From NCBI GenBank assembly GCA_043800975.1, contig JAZDMK010000216.1:1-11178 (forward strand): a stretch of DNA of 11,178 nucleotides. The letters are read 5' to 3'. The DNA is from JAZDMK01 sp043800975 (GTDB lineage: Bacteria > Bacteroidota > Bacteroidia > Bacteroidales > JAHJDW01). This document shows positions 7,801-11,178 of this stretch, piece after piece. The translations under genes were made by a program, and so were the position numbers. How positions within the stretch are numbered: the stretch's first letter is position 1; the number at the start of each line of letters is the position of its first letter. A model generated the notes under the pieces. It was not told the DNA's origin. It ran no database searches and saw only the letters and a list, made by a program, of their open reading frames with translations.

Positions 7801-7818
7801 CAAAAATAACGAAAATAT
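7801..7818 (-). promoter_or_regulatory. Putative promoter element of the SecD-like lipoprotein gene
   Basis: The 18-nt sequence is identical to 6440-6457 and, on the minus strand, contains TATTTTTG (7801-7808) matching TAnnTTTG. It lies 27 nt before the ATG at 7773. No clear TTTG -33 box is visible at the expected distance, where the sequence is a long A/T run. The exact recurrence before two independent minus-strand units is the main support. Confidence 0.55.
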
Positions 7819-7850
7819 ATGGGAGAATTTTTTTTTATTTGTGCGGGGAT

Positions 7851-7985
7851 AATGTTTCGCATTTTTCCCACTCATTCATAATCAGATGTACTATGAAATG
7901 CGAAACATTTAGCGGTGCATGTTTTTTAAATGTTTCGCATCATTCAATTTAAAACGGAGGATTGACGGGGTAGATGCGAAACATT
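7851..7985. repeat. Four copies of a 12-bp repeat in alternating orientation (two inverted pairs)
   Basis: The core AATGTTTCGCAT occurs at 7851-7862 (+), 7898-7909 (-), 7929-7940 (+) and 7974-7985 (-), all identical over 12 bp. Copies 2 and 3 share one further base. The pairs form two similar units of 59 and 57 bp, each able to fold as a long-looped hairpin. The cluster lies between the divergent promoters of the SecD-like gene and the B12 operon. It may be an operator array or the remnant of a small inverted-repeat element. I saw no other copy in the window. Confidence 0.85.
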
Positions 7986-8027
7986 AACAGGTGTTAATTT
8001 CCTGTTATTAAAAACTCATGAAATAAA

Positions 8028-8057
8028 TTTGTATTTCAATTTTTTCAGCTACTTTTG
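8028..8057 (+). promoter_or_regulatory. Promoter of the cobalamin-riboswitch operon
   Basis: TTTG (8028-8031) and TACTTTTG (8050-8057) match the Bacteroidota -33 and -7 boxes with an 18-nt spacer, inside the usual 17-23 nt range. Transcription would begin around 8063-8066, just where the riboswitch begins. Confidence 0.75.
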
Positions 8058-8062
8058 CTGCG

Positions 8063-8220
8063 CAACGGTCCTGAAAAGGATAATAGGGAACCGGGTGTAA
8101 ATCCCGGACAGTTCCCGCTGCTGTTAGCTCTTAAAAAACTTTTAAACGTCCTATGCCACTGTCTGCACCTGCAGATGGGAAGGCTGTTTAAAAGAGAGTA
8201 AGTCAGAAGACCTGCCGCTG
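8063..8220 (+). promoter_or_regulatory. Cobalamin (vitamin B12) riboswitch
   Basis: This RNA element binds cobalamin and lowers expression of the downstream B12 uptake operon. Visible landmarks are GGGAAC (8086-8091) pairing with GTTCCC (8111-8116), enclosing the CCGGG/CCCGG hairpin with GGTGTAAATCC. Further on are ATGCCACTG (8153-8161), ATGGGAAGGC (8175-8184), and the B12 box AAGTCAGAAGACCTGCC (8200-8216). GGTC (8067-8070) can pair with GACC (8209-8212) to close the fold. A 9-bp arm joins 8139-8147 with 8186-8194, and an inner hairpin joins 8162-8166 with 8171-8175. One deviation is CCCGCTGCTGT where the usual pattern is CCCGCnACTGT. No strong terminator follows, so control is probably at translation. 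Confidence 0.95.
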
Positions 8221-8236
8221 TATATGATAGATCAAA

Positions 8237-8253
8237 GCTTTCGGGAGAAAAGC
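8237..8253 (+). promoter_or_regulatory. Small hairpin downstream of the riboswitch core
   Basis: GCTTT (8237-8241) pairs with AAAGC (8249-8253) around a 7-nt loop CGGGAGA. It lies about 20 nt after the B12 box, where cobalamin riboswitches often carry a regulatory hairpin that makes a loop-loop contact with the core. The loop CGGGA is complementary to TCCCG at 8113-8117, which is itself partly used in a core helix. The pairing partner is therefore uncertain. Confidence 0.4.
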
Positions 8254-8341
8254 GTATGAATCAACTCAACGGTTTATTCACGTCCCTTTCCTGTCAGTTT
8301 TGAAGTCAGACAATTTTTTGTTTAACTTTAAAACAGATGAA

Positions 8342-9340
8342 ATGAAAAAAACAAAAACACTAAAGCAGGCCATGTTGGCGCTTGCATTGCTGCTTTCAGG
8401 CAGCGCCTTTTCACAGGCAACATTTGATGACCTTACACTTCCTGCCGACACTTTCTGGAACGGAAGTGATATGACAGGCCATTTTGTAAGTGGCGGAATT
8501 ACTTTCGAAAATTCCTATACAGATTATGGCGGTGGTATATATGCGTGGTTTGGCTTCGCCTATTCGAACCAGACTGATACTACTACCGCAGGACTGGGTA
8601 GTCAGTTTTGTGCATTCAAAGGACAAGGCGCGTTGGCTTCTTCAAATTATTGTGTTTCATCTTTCACCTATGATTACATGGGTGCTTACGATATTATTCC
8701 CAACTACATTGCTTTTCCTGCGAAAGCAACGGTAACCGGATTTTATGCAAATAACTCAACCTATGCCGGTATTTCTATTCGTGATGGAGATGTATACTGC
8801 AAAAAATTCGGCGGTACATCAGGCAATGATCCCGACTGGTTTCGCTTGTCAGTTACAGGATATAACAATGGATTGATCACTGACACAGTAGATTTTTATC
8901 TGGCCGATTTCCGATTTGCAAACAATTCTCTTGATTACATTATTAAAGATTGGACCTGGGTGAATCTGATTTCTCTAGGTATTATCGATAGCATTGGAAT
9001 GACTTTATTATCAACTGATATCGGAAGTTATGGAATGAACACACCCGCCTATTTTTGTTTTGATAACCTGACGATTCAGTGTCTGACTGCGCAATCTAAT
9101 AATGCAGAAAATAAATCATTGAATGTGTATCCCAATCCTTCCCATGATTTCATTACACTGAATGTTCCGGTTAACGCTTCGTTGAAAGTTTTTAATGTAA
9201 CCGGTGAATTAATTTATTCAAAAAAATGTGAAGCCAGCAACGAAATGAGGATTGATGTTTCTTCATTCAATCCGGGTGTTTATACGATAAGTTTGATTTC
9301 TGATAAAGAGATAAGAACTTCAAAATTTATCAAACAGTGA
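8342..9340 (+). CDS. DUF4465-family T9SS cargo protein, probable surface B12-binding protein
   Basis: This 332-residue protein is the first gene under the cobalamin riboswitch. The signal peptide is about 1-25 (ending SAFSQ). Residues about 28-246 match my picture of DUF4465: a FDDLTL start, GGITFENSY, YAWFGFAYSN, a Phe-rich core, DTVDFYLADF, and a W-x-W-V-N-L segment before FCFDNLTI. The T9SS type A sorting domain is about 258-332, with VYPNP (262-266) and a terminal FIKQ. The ATG at 8342 puts the signal peptide at the N-terminus; an in-frame TTG at 8300 would add 14 non-signal residues. The stop overlaps the start of the next gene by 4 nt. From memory, DUF4465 proteins recur in Bacteroidota B12 loci, and a B12-binding protein called BtuH may belong here; I could not check that. 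Direct binding of cobalamin or an intermediate is inferred from the riboswitch. Confidence 0.9.
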   Translation: MKKTKTLKQAMLALALLLSGSAFSQATFDDLTLPADTFWNGSDMTGHFVSGGITFENSYTDYGGGIYAWFGFAYSNQTDTTTAGLGSQFCAFKGQGALASSNYCVSSFTYDYMGAYDIIPNYIAFPAKATVTGFYANNSTYAGISIRDGDVYCKKFGGTSGNDPDWFRLSVTGYNNGLITDTVDFYLADFRFANNSLDYIIKDWTWVNLISLGIIDSIGMTLLSTDIGSYGMNTPAYFCFDNLTIQCLTAQSNNAENKSLNVYPNPSHDFITLNVPVNASLKVFNVTGELIYSKKCEASNEMRIDVSSFNPGVYTISLISDKEIRTSKFIKQ

Positions 9341-10320
9341 AGAAGATATTTTTCTCTTTAACTCTTGTATTGATAGCAAATTATTTATTTGCTCAATATC
9401 CACCACCGGCGGGACAGGCTGGTTCCACTGCGATAGCGTATGACAGTTCCATCATAATAGATTGGGCAAATTCATGCAATATGCAACGGGGGCATATGAA
9501 TATTTCAAATACATCGCTTGGGCTGGCAACGTATGGCGCTGATACATCTGCATTGGGAATTGCCGACAACAATGTAATAAGTCTTGGTGATGCAGGAACA
9601 GCGGTGCTCACGTTTGGTCATCCCATCGTAAACGGAAACGGTTTTGACTTTGCTGTTTTTGAAAACGGAATGATGGATACTTATCTTGAACTTGCTTTTG
9701 TGGAAGTAAGCAGCGACGGAATTCATTATGTTCGCTTTTCTTCGGTATCACTTACTTCCGACACACTACAGGTTGCGGGTTTTGGTCTTCTTGATTGTGT
9801 AAAAATTCATAATCTAGCGGGAAAGTATCGCGTGTTTTTCGGAACACCTTTCGATCTGGATGATGTAAAAGACAGTGCTAATATTGATGTAAATAACATT
9901 ACGCATGTTCGCATCGTTGATGTGGTGGGCTGCATTCAGTCGGCTTATGCAACTTATGATTCGCAGGGAAATATTGTAAATGATCCGTGGAACACTCCCT
10001 TTGCTTCGGGCGGTTTTGATCTGGATGCGGTGGGCGTGATTCACAATACTGAGTTTCCGGGTGGCATCAATGATGTGACTCAAAAAGAAATAAAAATTTT
10101 TCCGAATCCCTGCACGGATGGGAATTTGCAGATACAATGTCGGCAGATGATGGAAAGTGTCCACATATATAATCAGACAGGAATGGAAATTTTTTCACAA
10201 AAGATTTGTGGAAAAAGTGCAGAATTGAATCTTACTTTCAGTTCCGGCATCTATGTGTTAAAAGTAACAACAATCGGAAAGCCGGATATGTTCTGCAAAC
10301 TAATCGTAGCTAACCGATGA
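9337..10320 (+). CDS. T9SS-sorted surface protein with DFAVFENG motif, second gene of the B12 operon
   Basis: This 327-residue protein starts at GTG (9337), which overlaps the preceding stop codon by 4 nt. The MKKIFFSLTLVLIANYLFAQ signal peptide follows directly, which supports this start. The body (about 21-240) is probably beta-rich. Its recognisable segments are SLGDAG (82-87), GFDFAVFENG (102-111), ELAFVEVSSDGIHYVRF (118-134), and a closing GGFDLDAVGV (225-234). I know this pattern from Bacteroidota cell-surface proteins but not a biochemical function. The T9SS type A sorting domain is about 249-327, with IFPNP (254-258). Its position between a DUF4465 gene and a TonB receptor under a B12 riboswitch suggests it binds cobalamin or helps the receptor. 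The stop overlaps the next ATG by 4 nt. Confidence 0.9.
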   Translation: MKKIFFSLTLVLIANYLFAQYPPPAGQAGSTAIAYDSSIIIDWANSCNMQRGHMNISNTSLGLATYGADTSALGIADNNVISLGDAGTAVLTFGHPIVNGNGFDFAVFENGMMDTYLELAFVEVSSDGIHYVRFSSVSLTSDTLQVAGFGLLDCVKIHNLAGKYRVFFGTPFDLDDVKDSANIDVNNITHVRIVDVVGCIQSAYATYDSQGNIVNDPWNTPFASGGFDLDAVGVIHNTEFPGGINDVTQKEIKIFPNPCTDGNLQIQCRQMMESVHIYNQTGMEIFSQKICGKSAELNLTFSSGIYVLKVTTIGKPDMFCKLIVANR

Positions 10321-11178
10321 AAAAAAATGTTCTTATCACTTTTTTTCTTCTTCTCTGCATCCCCATTTTTGCTCAGAAAAAAGATACACTGAAACTGTCA
10401 GTGGTTGAAATCCGCGAAAAACAATATGTCTGGATGAACGGACTGCGTGTTTCGAGAATTGAAATGAGTGCGCTTCAAAAAAATGATCAGGCCACACTTG
10501 CAGAAGTTCTGCAAACCAACACCCCTGTATTTATTAAATCGTATGGACAAGGTGGCCTTTCTACTGTGTCGTTGCGTGGTGCCGGTGCATCGCATACTCA
10601 GGTGTTGTGGAACGGTCTGCGCATCAACTCGCCTATGCTCGGACAGGTAGATCTTTCACAGCAACCGGTTTTTTTTATTGATGAAATTACCTTAGTTCAC
10701 GGTGCATCCGATATGGCTTATGGCACAGCAACTGCGGGCGGCAGCCTTCTGATGAAAAATAAGCCCGACTGGTCGTTGCCATTGCGTGTTCAAGTGAGTG
10801 CGGGAGGCGGAAGTTTTTCTGCATTAAACGGATCGGCATTGGTTCGCGTAACGCAGGATCAAACGCAGTTCTGCACACGCATTCAACATACACTGGCGGA
10901 AAATAATTTTACCTATCATGATAATTCTGTTACGAAACCCTGGCCACTGAAAACCAGAACTGATGCAGCCTTTAGTCAAACATCGCTGATGCAGGAAATT
11001 TATACAAATCTTTCAAGTAATAAACAACTGTCGTTTCAACTATGGGGAGAGCAGCAGAATCGCGAGATTCCTTCAAGCTTGCTGGTAACTCAACCGGAAG
11101 GAAATGAATCGCAGACGACTTCGTTTCTTCGTTCGGTATTGCAATTTAAAAATTCAACCGGGAAGGGAATGTTAACGG
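10317..11178 (+). CDS. btuB: TonB-dependent outer-membrane receptor, BtuB-like (3' end outside window)
   Basis: This open frame runs off the right edge after 287 codons with no internal stop. The ATG at 10317 overlaps the previous stop by 4 nt. The signal peptide is residues 1-20 (ending IFAQ). DTLKLSVVEI (23-32) looks like a TonB box region. The plug domain is about 50-148, with LAEVLQTNTPVFIKSYGQ, STVSLRGAGASHTQVLWNG (82-100), GLRINSP, and GASDMAYGTATAGGSLLM. Beta-barrel strands begin after that. There is no N-terminal carboxypeptidase-regulatory-like domain, so it is a classic BtuB/siderophore-type receptor rather than SusC-like. The symbol rests on the plug architecture plus the riboswitch; a cobalamin ligand is inferred, not shown. 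About half of a typical receptor of 600-700 residues is missing. Confidence 0.9.
   Translation, partial: MKKNVLITFFLLLCIPIFAQKKDTLKLSVVEIREKQYVWMNGLRVSRIEMSALQKNDQATLAEVLQTNTPVFIKSYGQGGLSTVSLRGAGASHTQVLWNGLRINSPMLGQVDLSQQPVFFIDEITLVHGASDMAYGTATAGGSLLMKNKPDWSLPLRVQVSAGGGSFSALNGSALVRVTQDQTQFCTRIQHTLAENNFTYHDNSVTKPWPLKTRTDAAFSQTSLMQEIYTNLSSNKQLSFQLWGEQQNREIPSSLLVTQPEGNESQTTSFLRSVLQFKNSTGKGMLT

Noticed and set aside
7774..7875. An upstream ATG at 7875 extending the SecD-like protein by 34 residues.
   Set aside because: The extension lies over the putative promoter element and would displace the lipoprotein signal from the N-terminus.
7851..7985. The four repeats as a CRISPR array.
   Set aside because: The repeats are only 12 bp, alternate in orientation and have uneven spacing, and no cas genes are present.
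7954..7997. A Shine-Dalgarno-like GGAGG followed by ATG at 7974.
   Set aside because: The frame ends after seven codons, and the ATG is part of the fourth inverted repeat.
8292..8319. A possible terminator after the riboswitch (TGTC/GACA stem followed by a T run).
   Set aside because: The stem is only 4 bp with a 13-nt loop, too weak to support a transcription terminator.
8300..8341. An upstream in-frame TTG start for the DUF4465 gene, adding 14 residues.
   Set aside because: The added residues are not a signal peptide and would bury the clear MKKTKTLKQ signal start at 8342.
10398..10893. Short open frames on both strands near the right edge.
   Set aside because: They are shadows of the TonB receptor gene, which is open through to the window end.

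Overview
The window looks like chromosomal DNA from a member of the phylum Bacteroidota. Three proteins end in type IX secretion system (T9SS) type A sorting domains. Promoters match the Bacteroidota -33 TTTG / -7 TAnnTTTG pattern. Signal peptides end in the typical FAQ/FGQ, and the SecD-like protein carries sequence blocks of the fused Bacteroidota SecDF. I cannot resolve the genus.

Left part (1-3860, plus strand): the possible tail of an upstream gene is followed by a 1221-residue secreted, T9SS-sorted modular protein. It has a choice-of-anchor-J-like domain, a CARDB-like domain, an Omp28/thioredoxin-like domain with CAPC, PKD-like and Ig-like repeats, and a sorting domain. A strong intrinsic terminator closes it.

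Middle part (3859-6457, minus strand): a tight three-gene operon (gaps of 3 and 7 nt) encodes exported envelope proteins. In transcription order these are an OmpA-CRD-OmpA protein, a protein with a GldM-like domain, and a small cysteine-containing protein of unknown function. Upstream of it, also on the minus strand (6505-7773), lies a lipoprotein consisting of the periplasmic P1 region of Bacteroidota SecDF without any membrane channel. Both minus-strand units are preceded by the same 18-nt promoter-like element.

Right part (7774-11178, plus strand): a 568-nt non-coding region holds the divergent promoter of the SecD-like gene, a cluster of four 12-bp inverted repeats of alternating orientation, a well-formed promoter, a cobalamin riboswitch, and a leader of about 120 nt. 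The riboswitch leads into a translationally coupled operon with 4-nt start/stop overlaps. The operon encodes a DUF4465-family T9SS cargo protein, a second T9SS cargo protein with a DFAVFENG motif, and a TonB-dependent receptor (BtuB-like) cut by the window end. The likely picture is vitamin B12 capture at the cell surface by T9SS-delivered proteins that pass ligand to a BtuB-type transporter, switched off when cobalamin is plentiful.

The points most worth a second look are the T9SS-based B12 locus, the free-standing SecD-P1 lipoprotein, the alternating inverted repeats between the two divergent promoters, and the small GldM/OmpA-CRD envelope operon.
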